Shown in pieces: positions 41,954 through 50,896 of a DNA stretch of 64,000 bases; positions within the stretch are counted from its first letter, which is position 1, and every line of letters starts with the position of its first letter. Made by a program: the position numbers and the translations under genes. A model generated the notes under the pieces. That model had not been told where the DNA came from. It worked only from the letters and a program-made list of their open reading frames with translations, and did no database searches. The DNA lies in contig NZ_SSOA01000001.1 of assembly GCF_004801395.1 (NCBI RefSeq), positions 62,001-126,000 of the forward strand, given 5' to 3'. This DNA comes from Gillisella terrae. Lineage in GTDB: Bacteria; Pseudomonadota; Alphaproteobacteria; Rhizobiales; Rhizobiaceae.

Positions 41954-43342
41954 ATGTCCTCAACTGATACTGCTGTGACCAAAACCGATGGCCTGATGGT
42001 GCGGGCCATCAAAGAGGCTGTGTTTGCTGGCGTAATTGCGCTGGGCATGTTCATCCTCTATATCGGCGTCAAGACCGATCAGAATATCAACAACGAGTTG
42101 ATCTGGTATACGCGCCCCGGATTGCTGGCGATTTTCGTTGCCATTGCCGCCATTGGCCGGTTTGCCATTGTTGCTTTTTTTGCGCCATGGGCCAAGGCAC
42201 GCAAAATGCGGGCCTCGACAAAGCCGGTGTCGCTGGAAGTGGCCAAGCCTTCCTATTTCAAGACGCATTTTCTCAAAATCGCGCTCGTTGCCCTGATTTT
42301 GTACCCGCCGGTCATTCTGTTTCTGGTCGGCACTCAAGGCTCGTTGAAATATATCGATAACTTCGGCATCCAGATCCTGATCTACGTCATGCTGGCCTGG
42401 GGGCTCAACATCGTTGTTGGCCTCGCCGGTCTGCTCGACCTCGGCTATGTGGCCTTCTATGCGGTGGGTGCCTATTCCTACGCACTTTTGTCCCAGCATT
42501 TTGGCCTGTCATTTTGGCTTCTTCTGCCGCTGTCGGGCATTTTCGCAGCCCTGTGGGGGATCATCCTCGGCTTTCCGGTGCTGCGCCTGCGCGGCGATTA
42601 TCTGGCCATTGTCACGCTGGCGTTTGGCGAAATCATCCGTCTGGTGCTGATCAACTGGACAGATGTGACGCAAGGCACCTTCGGCGTGTCGAGCATTCCA
42701 AAGGCAACCCTGTTTGGCATGCCGTTTGACGCTTCAGCCCATGGATTTGCCAAGACGTTTGGCCTGTCGATGTCCTCGGCCTATTACAAGATCTTCCTGT
42801 TCTATCTGGCATTGGCACTGTGCATGCTGACAGCCTATGTCACCATTCGTCTGCGCCGCATGCCGATTGGCCGGGCCTGGGAAGCCTTGCGTGAGGACGA
42901 AATTGCCTGCCGTTCGCTCGGCATCAACACCGTCACCACCAAGCTGACCGCCTTTGCAACGGGGGCCATGTTTGGCGGGTTTGCAGGCTCATTCTTTGCC
43001 GCACGTCAGGGCTTTGTTTCACCGGAAAGCTTTGTGTTCCTCGAATCCGCGGTCATTCTCGCCATTGTGGTTCTGGGTGGTATGGGCTCTCTCACCGGTA
43101 TTGCGGTTGCTGCTGTTGTCATGATTGGCGGCACCGAACTGCTGCGCGATATGGACTTCCTCAAGCATGTGTTTGGGCCGGACTTCACGCCTGAGCTTTA
43201 TCGCATGTTGCTGTTCGGGCTTGCCATGGTGGTGGTCATGCTGTTCAAGCCACGCGGTTTTGTTGGAACACGAGAGCCGACGGCCTTCCTCAAGGAACGA
43301 AAAGCCGTCTCTGGTAGCTTCACCAAGGAGGGGCATGGCTGA
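41954..43342 (+). CDS. livM: Branched-chain amino acid ABC permease LivM
   Basis: A 462-residue permease with an N-terminal extension holding two extra membrane segments and a basic loop before the HAAT core (IQILIYVMLAWGLNIVVGLA, GLLDLGYVAFYAVGAYSYAL, FAGSFFAARQGFVSPESFVF). It pairs with LivH. It begins 3 bp after livH and shares one base with the livG frame (ending 43342). The long form is usual for rhizobial LivM. Confidence 0.95.
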   Translation: MSSTDTAVTKTDGLMVRAIKEAVFAGVIALGMFILYIGVKTDQNINNELIWYTRPGLLAIFVAIAAIGRFAIVAFFAPWAKARKMRASTKPVSLEVAKPSYFKTHFLKIALVALILYPPVILFLVGTQGSLKYIDNFGIQILIYVMLAWGLNIVVGLAGLLDLGYVAFYAVGAYSYALLSQHFGLSFWLLLPLSGIFAALWGIILGFPVLRLRGDYLAIVTLAFGEIIRLVLINWTDVTQGTFGVSSIPKATLFGMPFDASAHGFAKTFGLSMSSAYYKIFLFYLALALCMLTAYVTIRLRRMPIGRAWEALREDEIACRSLGINTVTTKLTAFATGAMFGGFAGSFFAARQGFVSPESFVFLESAVILAIVVLGGMGSLTGIAVAAVVMIGGTELLRDMDFLKHVFGPDFTPELYRMLLFGLAMVVVMLFKPRGFVGTREPTAFLKERKAVSGSFTKEGHG

Positions 43343-44217
43343 TGACCTCCGGAAACAAGAATATGAGCAAAGACGCAATTCTAAAGGTCGAACATCTGTC
43401 GATGAAATTTGGTGGCCTTATGGCCATCAATGACCTGTCGTTTGAAGCAAAGCGCGGTGAAATCACGGCTCTGATTGGCCCCAACGGTGCTGGCAAAACC
43501 ACGGTGTTCAACTGCATCACCGGGTTCTACAAACCCACCATGGGCATGATCACCTTGAAGCAGAAGTCCGGCAAGGAATTCCTGCTCGAACGGTTGTCGG
43601 ATTTTGAAATTCCCAAAAAGGCCAAGGTCGCCCGCACGTTCCAGAATATCCGCCTGTTCTCCGGTCTGACTGTTTTGGAAAACCTGTTGGTGGCCCAGCA
43701 TAACACGCTGATGAAGGCGTCGGGCTATACGATTTTAGGCCTGCTTGGGCTTCCGGCCTATAAAAAGGCCGAGGAAAAATCGATCGAGACCGCTCGATAT
43801 TGGCTGGAAAAGGCCGAGTTGATTGATCGTGCCGATGATCCGGCGGGCGATCTGCCCTATGGCGCGCAGCGCCGGTTGGAAATCGCCCGTGCCATGTGCA
43901 CCGGACCAGAGCTTTTGTGTCTCGATGAACCGGCAGCGGGTCTCAATCCGCGCGAGTCTCTGGCGTTGAACACTTTGCTCAATGGTATTCGCGATGACGT
44001 CGGCACATCAATCATGCTGATCGAGCACGATATGTCGGTGGTGATGGAAATTTCCGATCATGTCGTGGTGCTGGAATATGGCCAAAAGATTTCCGATGGT
44101 ACGCCTGAGCATGTGCAAAATGACCCCAAGGTGATTGCGGCCTATCTGGGGGTTGAGGATGAAGAATTGGATGAAGCGATTTCGGATGTGGAAGCGATTG
44201 CCGGAGGCAATGTCTGA
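43342..44217 (+). CDS. livG: Branched-chain amino acid ABC ATPase LivG
   Basis: A 291-residue ATPase with Walker A (GPNGAGKTT), Q-loop (RTFQNIRLFSGLTVLENLLV), a LivG-type signature (LPYGAQRRLEIARAM), Walker B (LLCLDEPAAGLNPRE) and H-loop (IEHDMSVVMEISDHVVVLEY). The C-terminus shows the HAAT motif VIAAYLGVEDEE. It overlaps both neighbours by one base. Confidence 0.96.
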   Translation: MTSGNKNMSKDAILKVEHLSMKFGGLMAINDLSFEAKRGEITALIGPNGAGKTTVFNCITGFYKPTMGMITLKQKSGKEFLLERLSDFEIPKKAKVARTFQNIRLFSGLTVLENLLVAQHNTLMKASGYTILGLLGLPAYKKAEEKSIETARYWLEKAELIDRADDPAGDLPYGAQRRLEIARAMCTGPELLCLDEPAAGLNPRESLALNTLLNGIRDDVGTSIMLIEHDMSVVMEISDHVVVLEYGQKISDGTPEHVQNDPKVIAAYLGVEDEELDEAISDVEAIAGGNV

Positions 44218-44945
44218 TGGCCGGTGATGCACTTTTGAAAGTACAGTCTGTTGAGACTTTTTACGGCAATATCCGTGCATTGGATGGCGTGAGCGTAGAG
44301 GTCAACAGAGGCGAAATCGTCAGTCTGATTGGGGCCAACGGCGCGGGTAAATCCACGCTGATGATGACCATCTGCGGCAGCCCGCAGGCGCGCGCTGGCA
44401 AGATCATCTTTGATGGTGTGGACATTACCAAAATGCCCACCCATCTGATTGCCCGCGAGCGTATCGCGCAATCGCCCGAAGGGCGGCGGATTTTTCCGCG
44501 CATGACGGTGATGGAAAATCTGCAAATGGGCGCAGGTCTCGATAATCTCAAATATTTCCATGAGGATATCGAGAAGATTTTCACACTGTTTCCACGCCTC
44601 AAAGAGCGTCAAAGCCAGCGTGGCGGCACGCTCTCGGGTGGTGAACAGCAGATGTTGTCCATTGGTCGCGCGCTGATGGCGCGCCCGAAACTGCTTTTGC
44701 TGGATGAACCGTCACTTGGTCTCGCGCCACTGATCGTCAAGGGGATTTTCGAGGCGATCAAAAAGCTCAATCAGGAAGAGGGGCTCACCGTGTTCCTGGT
44801 CGAGCAGAATGCCTTTGCGGCGCTAAAACTCTCGGATCGCGCCTATGTGATGGTCAATGGTCGTGTGACCATGAGCGGATCGGGCAAGGAATTGCTGGCC
44901 GATCCACAGGTGCGGGCGGCCTATCTCGAAGGCGGTCGCCATTGA
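44217..44945 (+). CDS. livF: Branched-chain amino acid ABC ATPase LivF
   Basis: A 242-residue ATPase: Walker A (GANGAGKST), Q-loop (IAQSPEGRRIFPRMTVMENL), signature (LSGGEQQMLSIGRALMARPK), Walker B (LLLLDEPSLGLAPLIV) and H-loop (VEQNAFAALKLSDRAYVMVN). EGRRIFPRMTVMENL is diagnostic of LivF. It shares one base with livG and is followed after 21 bp by a small membrane-protein gene. Confidence 0.96.
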   Translation: MAGDALLKVQSVETFYGNIRALDGVSVEVNRGEIVSLIGANGAGKSTLMMTICGSPQARAGKIIFDGVDITKMPTHLIARERIAQSPEGRRIFPRMTVMENLQMGAGLDNLKYFHEDIEKIFTLFPRLKERQSQRGGTLSGGEQQMLSIGRALMARPKLLLLDEPSLGLAPLIVKGIFEAIKKLNQEEGLTVFLVEQNAFAALKLSDRAYVMVNGRVTMSGSGKELLADPQVRAAYLEGGRH

Positions 44946-44966
44946 TAGGCGGGAAGGGAAACTGAG

Positions 44967-45323
44967 ATGCAGGGACTTTTTTTTGACGCTGAGCCAGATC
45001 CGGTTCGCATCGTTTTGCGCGTTTTGGTGGTGTTGCTCGGGTTCTGGACCGCTTGGCGGACCGGCAAGGCGGTGGCAGAAAGTTGGGAAGGCTATGGTCG
45101 CATCGTTGTCTACTCGCTGCTTCTGGCATTGGTGATGCGTTTCTTGCATCATGCACTGTTTGACGGTGGTATGCTGGACGCACCGCTTTACCTGATCGAT
45201 TTTGTTGTTTTGCTGGCTTTTGCGGTGGTTGGCTTCCGCTTGCGCCGCACAGATCAGATGACCAACAATTACTATTGGCTGTATGATCGCACTTCTTCAT
45301 TATCTTGGAAGAAGAAAGATTGA
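44967..45323 (+). CDS. Small membrane protein linked to liv (DUF6867-like)
   Basis: A 118-residue protein with three hydrophobic segments (IVLRVLVVLLGFWTAWRTGK; RIVVYSLLLALVMRFLHHAL; LYLIDFVVLLAFAVVGFRLR) and a C-terminal aromatic/charged tail (MTNNYYWLYDRTSSLSWKKK). It follows livF by 21 bp in the same direction, a place where rhizobia carry a conserved small membrane protein. The DUF number is given from memory and should be checked. A role in liv transport is inferred only from the operon position. Confidence 0.75.
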   Translation: MQGLFFDAEPDPVRIVLRVLVVLLGFWTAWRTGKAVAESWEGYGRIVVYSLLLALVMRFLHHALFDGGMLDAPLYLIDFVVLLAFAVVGFRLRRTDQMTNNYYWLYDRTSSLSWKKKD

Positions 45324-45564
45324 CATGCTGGTTTTTCTCGCCTTTGATGGTGAAAAGAACACAGAGAAGACGACTGGATAATTCAAGAAGTCTAAATTGC
45401 GTTAGGTCAAAAATTATCCAGAAGATTTAAAGTGTTACACTGTCCGTCGGATGAATTTTCAAACACGGAACGGTGGAAAGAGTGGAGCAGTTTACCGGCG
45501 CAATCCTGGTGGGTGTTGTGTTGGAATTCGAAACAAACCCGCCTCAAAAACTGGGAGTCTCAGA

Positions 45565-46683
45565 ATGAAGAAGTCGCTTCTTTCGGCCGTAGCTTTGACG
45601 GCTATGGTCGCCTTCAGTGGTGCCGCCAAGGCCGATATCCTTGTCGGCGTGGCTGGTCCTCTGACAGGCCCGAACGCTGCGTTTGGCGCACAGCTGCAAA
45701 AGGGTGCAGAGCAGGCTGCTGCTGACATCAATGCAGCAGGTGGCATCAACGGCGAGAAGATCAAGATCGATCTGGGTGATGACGTGTCTGACCCGAAGCA
45801 GGGTATTTCGGTTGCCAACAAGTTTGTGGCTGACGGCGTGAAATTCGTCATCGGTAACTTCAACTCGGGCGTGTCGATTCCGTCTTCAGAAGTCTATGCC
45901 GAAAACGGCATTTTGCAGATCACACCGGCCTCGACCAACCCGAAGTTCACCGAACGCGGCATGTGGAACACCTTCCGCACCTGCGGCCGTGACGACCAGC
46001 AGGGCGCTGTTGCTGGCCAGTATATCTTTGATCATTTCAAGGATGCCAAGGTTGCCTTCGTGCACGACAAGACCCCTTACGGTCAGGGCCTTGCTGATGA
46101 AACCAAGAAGGCCTTGAACAAGCTTGGCGGCAAGGAAGTGATGTATGAAGGCATCACTCCGGGCGAGAAGGACTATTCGGCCCTGATCGCCAAGATGAAG
46201 GAAGCCGGTGTTACCGTGCTTTACTACGGTGGCCTTCACACAGAAGCAGGCCTTATTCTGCGTCAGATGGCTGACCAGGGTCTGAAGGCAACGATGATTT
46301 CGGGCGACGGTATCACGTCGAACGAGTTGGCCTCTATCGCTGGTGATGCTGTTAACGGTACGCTGATGACCTTCCCACCAGATCCACGCAAAAACCCAGA
46401 CGCTCAGGACGTGGTCAAGAAGTTCCGCGCTGCTGGTTTCGAGCCTGAAGCCTACACGCTCTATTCTTATGCTGCCCTTCAGATCATTGCCGAAGCCGCC
46501 AAGGCAGGCAACACGATTGATCCTGAAAAGGTGGCTGAAGCCATGAAGGCAAAGGGTCCGTTCAAGACCGTTATCGGTCCGATCGGCTTCGACGCCAAGG
46601 GCGACATCACCCGTCCCGACTACGTGATGTACACCTGGAAGAAGGGCCCAGACGGCAAATACTCTTATTTCCAGAACGAATAG
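45565..46683 (+). CDS. Branched-chain amino acid ABC substrate-binding protein
   Basis: A 372-residue periplasmic binding protein of the LivJ/LivK type. Signal peptide [20 protein letters not shown], cleavage near AKA|DI; mature start [20 protein letters not shown]; then [20 protein letters not shown] and [20 protein letters not shown]. The ATG at 45565 follows GGGAG. It lies 242 bp downstream of the small membrane-protein gene behind its own probable promoter, so binding protein can be made in excess over the permease. A terminator follows. Confidence 0.95.
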   Translation: MKKSLLSAVALTAMVAFSGAAKADILVGVAGPLTGPNAAFGAQLQKGAEQAAADINAAGGINGEKIKIDLGDDVSDPKQGISVANKFVADGVKFVIGNFNSGVSIPSSEVYAENGILQITPASTNPKFTERGMWNTFRTCGRDDQQGAVAGQYIFDHFKDAKVAFVHDKTPYGQGLADETKKALNKLGGKEVMYEGITPGEKDYSALIAKMKEAGVTVLYYGGLHTEAGLILRQMADQGLKATMISGDGITSNELASIAGDAVNGTLMTFPPDPRKNPDAQDVVKKFRAAGFEPEAYTLYSYAALQIIAEAAKAGNTIDPEKVAEAMKAKGPFKTVIGPIGFDAKGDITRPDYVMYTWKKGPDGKYSYFQNE

Positions 46684-46708
46684 TTCGCTCATGTGTTAAC
46701 GCACCAGA

Positions 46709-46738
46709 AAAGCCCGGCACTGTGCCGGGCTTTTTTGT
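46709..46738 (+). terminator. Intrinsic terminator of the liv binding-protein gene
   Basis: AAGCCCGGCAC-TG-TGCCGGGCTT stem followed by TTTTTGTTTT, 25 bp after the stop codon. Confidence 0.92.
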
Positions 46739-46887
46739 TTTGGTGTTATTGTCTGATTGAATTTTTTTGCCTTAACCTTTTATGGTGTAAGAATAAAATC
46801 TGTTTTTGCGAAGGGAGCGAAAATGTCGCTTTCTGCCTCAGAATTTCCAGTTCTCTTGCTTACTTCGACCTGTCCTTCCTCTTCTCG

Positions 46888-46902
46888 TTAACCTTTTGTT
46901 AA
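46888..46902 (+). promoter_or_regulatory. Exact CtrA box upstream of minC
   Basis: TTAACCTTTTGTTAA is a perfect TTAA-N7-TTAA CtrA recognition sequence, 42 bp before the minC ATG. Direct CtrA control of the min operon has been described in Sinorhizobium meliloti. Confidence 0.75.
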
Positions 46903-46943
46903 CCAAATCAGCCGTAAAACTCGGCAATGATTTGTTTACGAAG

Positions 46944-47708
46944 ATGACCAAAGTGCTAACAGAACCACGTTCCATCAGAATAAAAGGCCGGTCATTTTTG
47001 GCGGTTGTGCTCTCGCCGGATCTGCCGGTGGATCAGTGGCTTGAGCGGCTGGATGATCTCGCCTCGCGTTCGGCTGGCTTCTTTTTGGGCCGCCCGGTGG
47101 TGCTTGATGTGGCAGATCTGGCGATTGACCGCGAACAGTTGAAAGACCTGATTGCCAAGCTTGCCAGCCGCAATGTCAGCATTATGGGGCTGGAAGGTGC
47201 CAAGCCATCGATGGTGGAACGCGGCATGCCGCCAATCCTGAAAGGTGGCCGTCCGGTTTCTGATGTCGAAGTGCCCAAGCCCGCGCCAGACCCTGCGGCC
47301 GAGCAGATTGAAAAAGACGAGCCGCAGCCAGCGCCCGAGACCGCCACGCAGGAACGTGCGCCAGAGGTGCGAAGTGCTGTGCAGTCGCTGATGATCCCTG
47401 AGGCGGTTCGCTCTGGCCAATCGGTGATTTTTACCGAGGGCGATGTCACGGTGTTGGGTGCGGTGTCATCGGGTGCCGAAATTATCGCGGGCGGCTCTAT
47501 CCATATTTACGGTGCCTTGCGGGGCAGGGCCATGGCAGGCTCGGTTGGCAATTCTACGGCGCGGATTTTTTGCCGCAAGATGGAGGCCGAGTTGGTGGCC
47601 ATCGACGGCATTTACAAAATGGCCGAGGATCTGCCGCCAGAATTGTTGGGCAAGCCGGTGCAGCTTTGGCTGGAAGGCGACGCGATAAAAGCAGCGAAAA
47701 TGGCCTGA
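46944..47708 (+). CDS. minC: Septum site-determining protein MinC
   Basis: A 254-residue FtsZ-assembly inhibitor. The N-terminal domain (RIKGRSFLAVVLSPDLPVDQ; FFLGRPVVLDVADLAIDREQ) and C-terminal beta-helix (SGQSVIFTEGDVTVLGAVSS; EIIAGGSIHIYGALRGRAMA; RIFCRKMEAELVAIDGIYKM) are joined by a Pro/Glu-rich linker. The start at 46944 is preferred; the earlier frame has no similarity. First gene of minCDE, with the CtrA box just upstream. Confidence 0.95.
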   Translation: MTKVLTEPRSIRIKGRSFLAVVLSPDLPVDQWLERLDDLASRSAGFFLGRPVVLDVADLAIDREQLKDLIAKLASRNVSIMGLEGAKPSMVERGMPPILKGGRPVSDVEVPKPAPDPAAEQIEKDEPQPAPETATQERAPEVRSAVQSLMIPEAVRSGQSVIFTEGDVTVLGAVSSGAEIIAGGSIHIYGALRGRAMAGSVGNSTARIFCRKMEAELVAIDGIYKMAEDLPPELLGKPVQLWLEGDAIKAAKMA

Positions 47709-47841
47709 GGTCAGTTTGACGCCGCCTTTGTTGCCTATGACAATTGATGAATTTGATTCGGCATCCGCCGGATTTAAAAAAAATACCAGCAGCTTGGCCG
47801 CAGACTGTGAAACACAGCACGGCGAAAGACAGGAGAGCAAG

Positions 47842-48657
47842 ATGGGGAAGGTCATTGTTGTGACATCAGGCAAGGGTGGGGTTGGCAAAACCACATCGAC
47901 TGCCGCCCTTGGTGCCGCACTCGCCCAGCGCGGCGAAAAAGTTGTCGTTGTGGATTTTGATGTCGGCTTGCGCAATCTCGATCTGGTGATGGGTGCCGAG
48001 CGCCGGGTGGTTTACGATCTGGTCAATGTGATTCAGGGCGATGCCAAGCTGACGCAGGCGCTGATCCGCGATAAGCGGCTGGACACGCTGTTTTTGCTGC
48101 CCGCCTCGCAGACCCGCGATAAGGACAATCTCACGCCGGAAGGTGTTGAATGGGTGATCACCGAGCTGAAGCAGCATTTTGACTGGGTGGTCTGCGATAG
48201 CCCCGCTGGTATTGAGCGCGGCGCAACGCTGGCCATGCGCCATGCCGATGTGGCTGTGGTTGTCACCAACCCGGAAGTGTCTTCGGTGCGCGACTCGGAC
48301 CGCATCATTGGTCTTCTGGACAGCAAAACCGTCAAGGCCGAGCGCGGCGAGCGCATGGAAAAGCACCTGCTGCTGACCCGCTACGATGCCGCCCGCGCCC
48401 AGCGCGGCGATATGCTGAAGGTGGAAGACGTGCTGGAAATCCTGTCCATCCCGCTTCTTGGCATCATTCCTGAAAGCTCTGACGTGCTGAAGGCCTCGAA
48501 CATGGGCTCTCCCGTCACGCTGGCCGACACCAAGAGTGCGGCTGCCACCGCCTATTTCGAAGCCGTCCGCCGTTTGGCCGGTGAAGATCTGCCTGTTACT
48601 CTGCCCGAGGAGAAGCGAGGTCTGCTCGGCAAGATTTTCTCCCGGAGGGCCGCATGA
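47842..48657 (+). CDS. minD: Septum site-determining ATPase MinD
   Basis: A 271-residue ATPase: deviant Walker A (GKGGVGKTT), [40 protein letters not shown] and the C-terminal amphipathic membrane-targeting helix ([11 protein letters not shown]). With MinE it oscillates along the membrane and carries MinC to the poles. The ATG at 47842 follows AGGAGAG. The stop overlaps minE (ATGA at 48654-48657). Confidence 0.97.
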   Translation: MGKVIVVTSGKGGVGKTTSTAALGAALAQRGEKVVVVDFDVGLRNLDLVMGAERRVVYDLVNVIQGDAKLTQALIRDKRLDTLFLLPASQTRDKDNLTPEGVEWVITELKQHFDWVVCDSPAGIERGATLAMRHADVAVVVTNPEVSSVRDSDRIIGLLDSKTVKAERGERMEKHLLLTRYDAARAQRGDMLKVEDVLEILSIPLLGIIPESSDVLKASNMGSPVTLADTKSAAATAYFEAVRRLAGEDLPVTLPEEKRGLLGKIFSRRAA

Positions 48658-48914
48658 GCATTTTCAACCTCTTTCGCAAACCCCAAACCGCGCCGATGGC
48701 GCGAGAGCGCCTGCAAGTGCTACTCGCCCACGAGCGCGCCTCCCAAGGCTCCGACCTCGTCGCCATCCTGCGCGAGGAAATTCTGGCCGTGATTTCCAAA
48801 CACGTCCAAGTGGATGCGGACAAAGTGCGCATCAAGGTGGACCGCGATGAGCATGTGTCGATTTTGGAGATTGACGTCGAAATTCCACGGGATGCGACGC
48901 CGCTTGCGGCGTGA
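48654..48914 (+). CDS. minE: Cell division topological specificity factor MinE
   Basis: An 86-residue protein. The N-terminal part is the MinD-stimulating region ([20 protein letters not shown]) and the C-terminal topological domain is [20 protein letters not shown]. It triggers ATP hydrolysis by MinD. Translationally coupled to minD by a 4-bp overlap. Confidence 0.96.
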   Translation: MSIFNLFRKPQTAPMARERLQVLLAHERASQGSDLVAILREEILAVISKHVQVDADKVRIKVDRDEHVSILEIDVEIPRDATPLAA

Positions 48915-48944
48915 TACTAAGGCTGTCATTTTTAGAGAAGTTTC

Positions 48945-48976
48945 GGCGCAAAGGCTCTGCTTTTGCGCCTTTTTGT
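48945..48976 (+). terminator. Intrinsic terminator of minCDE
   Basis: GGCGCAAAG / CTTTTGCGCC stem with a short loop, then TTTTTG, 31 bp after the minE stop. Confidence 0.85.
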
Positions 48977-49110
48977 ATCGGGTCATGAGCGCAATATTCG
49001 TGAAGGTGCCTCTTGAGTTGTTTTCTGTTTTAATGGGTGGATTGTTGCTGGTGCCATGAGGAAATTATTTTTTTAACTAATAGACACTGCATCCGCAATT
49101 CGGAGGGAAA

Positions 49111-50490
49111 ATGGATTTAAATGACTCAGTCGACGCATTCTTCGCGTCAATCAGAGATTGGGGAGATGGCATTAAGCATCCCAGTTTTTGCTACGTGGCA
49201 TTGGAAACGGCTACAGGATTTGAACTGCTACAGGCCAGACTTATTTTCGGCGCGACAACGCCGTTTGCACCGCTCGGCTCGTTTTCTTTTAAACGGGTAA
49301 GGGCAGGCCATTTCCGGTTGAGTGAAATTGATATTAGTCCCGAGGATTTCCTAGCGGAAGCACTGAGGGGTGTAATCCGCACTCCCCAAGGTGACATCCA
49401 GTTTAGCGGTTCTTCTGGTCGATATGGCGGGCATTATCAGCCATTCCACAGTGACGGAATGCCGAACGAGCGCATCGGAGTGCTGACGGTTCTAGGAGGT
49501 CAAGCGGAACTCCAACAACTACAGCCAGAACTGGATTGGGAATTAAAGGGCGCGACTATTCCATATGATGGTCTTCAAGAGCTGATGAACCATTATCGCG
49601 TGGGAACTTTGCGGTCAGACGTTATAGCAATTGAGGCCGTTGCTCTCGGAATTATAGCAATAGACCTTTCGACTTTGGTAACAGGCACGGAGTGTGAAAT
49701 CGCAGTGAGAATGTCGCCCGCCTGTGATCCTGCCAAGGCAGGTGTAACCTACAGAGTTATGGGCGGCGGAAATCTTGTCGAACGAGGCGTTGTTTCTGGC
49801 GAGGTCATGGATTGGATAGTCGGAACAGATGGTGTGCGTCGGGGGAGCACAAAAATTCAAGTTCCGAGAGCTGCCGTCGTCCAAGCTTACGCATCATATT
49901 CCGGTATAGTCTATCATCAAGGATGGATTGCGGATCCGAGTATGGCGCAAAATCCACGCCGTGCTTCATACGAAGCGTTTGATCATAAATTAGCTAGTCT
50001 GGCCGACTTTCTGGCGAAACAGCCCGGAAAAGGTAATGCTCGTGATTTGGAATCAGGTGTGGCATGGCTACTGTGGATGTTGGGATTCAGCGTTACCAAC
50101 CTAGGTCAAACCCCAAAATTGCAAGAGGCTCCGGACCTAATCGCGACGACGCCTCAAGGTCATTTTGCGGTCATCGAATGTACCACTGGCCCGCTGAAGA
50201 CTGACAATAAACTTCCACTTTTGATTGAGCGGTCAGAAATTGTCCGCAGCAGACTCGAGGCGTCAAACAATAAACACTTAAAAGTCTTGCCGGTAATTGT
50301 AACATCCAAGAAACGATCAGAGATACGAGGAGATATCGAGCAGGCAGAGCGTCTTGGGGTTCTTATAATAACTGCTGAGACGCTGACGGCGGCCCTCCAA
50401 CGGACACTCGTGCGTCGGGATGCAGACGAGGTATTTCTAGAAGGTGAGCAAGCGGTGGCAAATGCATTGGCAAAATATGAGACGCACTGA
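49111..50490 (+). CDS. Accessory protein of unknown function, nuclease-like C-terminus
   Basis: A 459-residue protein, not recognised. The first 290 residues form a mixed alpha/beta region without a known motif. The last 150 residues look like a PD-(D/E)XK nuclease fold: a helix with E314 (RDLESGVAWLLWMLGF), a strand pair with P341-D342 (EAPDLIAT), then VIECTTG (E356-C357-T358) where active nucleases have E-x-K, and a following helix (LLIERSEIVRSRLEA). The usual lysine is replaced by threonine, so activity is uncertain. GGAGGG precedes the ATG. The gene is visibly richer in A/T and in rare codons than its neighbours and lies between minE and a broken toxin gene, so it is probably acquired. 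A defence or DNA-processing role is only a guess. Confidence 0.75.
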   Translation: MDLNDSVDAFFASIRDWGDGIKHPSFCYVALETATGFELLQARLIFGATTPFAPLGSFSFKRVRAGHFRLSEIDISPEDFLAEALRGVIRTPQGDIQFSGSSGRYGGHYQPFHSDGMPNERIGVLTVLGGQAELQQLQPELDWELKGATIPYDGLQELMNHYRVGTLRSDVIAIEAVALGIIAIDLSTLVTGTECEIAVRMSPACDPAKAGVTYRVMGGGNLVERGVVSGEVMDWIVGTDGVRRGSTKIQVPRAAVVQAYASYSGIVYHQGWIADPSMAQNPRRASYEAFDHKLASLADFLAKQPGKGNARDLESGVAWLLWMLGFSVTNLGQTPKLQEAPDLIATTPQGHFAVIECTTGPLKTDNKLPLLIERSEIVRSRLEASNNKHLKVLPVIVTSKKRSEIRGDIEQAERLGVLIITAETLTAALQRTLVRRDADEVFLEGEQAVANALAKYETH

Positions 50491-50518
50491 ATCACGGCTC
50501 CTGGTTTTCAAGACGCAT

Positions 50519-50668
50519 AGCGGGATTGGTTTGCGCACCACGGGTGTTGTGCGTTGCGATCAGCCACGTGCGCTCGATTTGGCGGCGCGTAAGGGCAAAA
50601 AGCTTGAATCCGTGCCGAGCGAGATTGTGGATGAGGTGTTGGCACGGTTGGCGACGATTCTTGAGTGA
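50519..50668 (+). pseudogene. 3' remnant of a MazF/PemK-family toxin gene
   Basis: The last 50 codons match the C-terminus of PemK/MazF-type endoribonuclease toxins: GLRTTGVVRCDQPRALDLAA and VPSEIVDEVLARLATIL (compare the family's S-x-V-R-C-D-Q-(x)-R-x-L-D). The N-terminal half with the beta-barrel active-site loop is missing, and no antitoxin gene is near. The remnant starts 29 bp after the accessory gene's stop, in another frame, so an insertion or deletion at that point probably removed the 5' part. Confidence 0.7.
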
Positions 50669-50696
50669 GGGGATGGTGGACCTCGGTGCAAGGATG

Positions 50697-50876
50697 CCCC
50701 CCTCTGGCTTGCCAGCCATCTCCCCCACAGGTGGGGAGATCGGATAGACGTTGTCGCTTGTTTCAACTGAAACGGTGGTGAGTTTCGATGTGGTGAAGGC
50801 TGGATGTGGAGCGGGAAGTCTGCTCCTTGTCGATCTCCCTCCTTGTGGGGGAGATGCCCGGCAGGGCAGAGGGGGG
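50697..50876 (+). repeat. CCCCCTCTG-type palindromic element, copy A
   Basis: A 180-bp unit with complex inverted ends: left CCCCCTCTGGCTTGCCAGCC with ATCTCCCCCACA, right TTGTGGGGGAGATGCCCGG and CAGGGCAGAGGGGGG. The core contains GTTTCAACTGAAAC and GGTGAAGGCTGGATGTGGAG. Copy B (56372-56550) is almost identical; copy C (61912-62085) is inverted, with another core. Confidence 0.85.
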
Positions 50877-50896
50877 TATCCTTGCGCAAACGCCCC

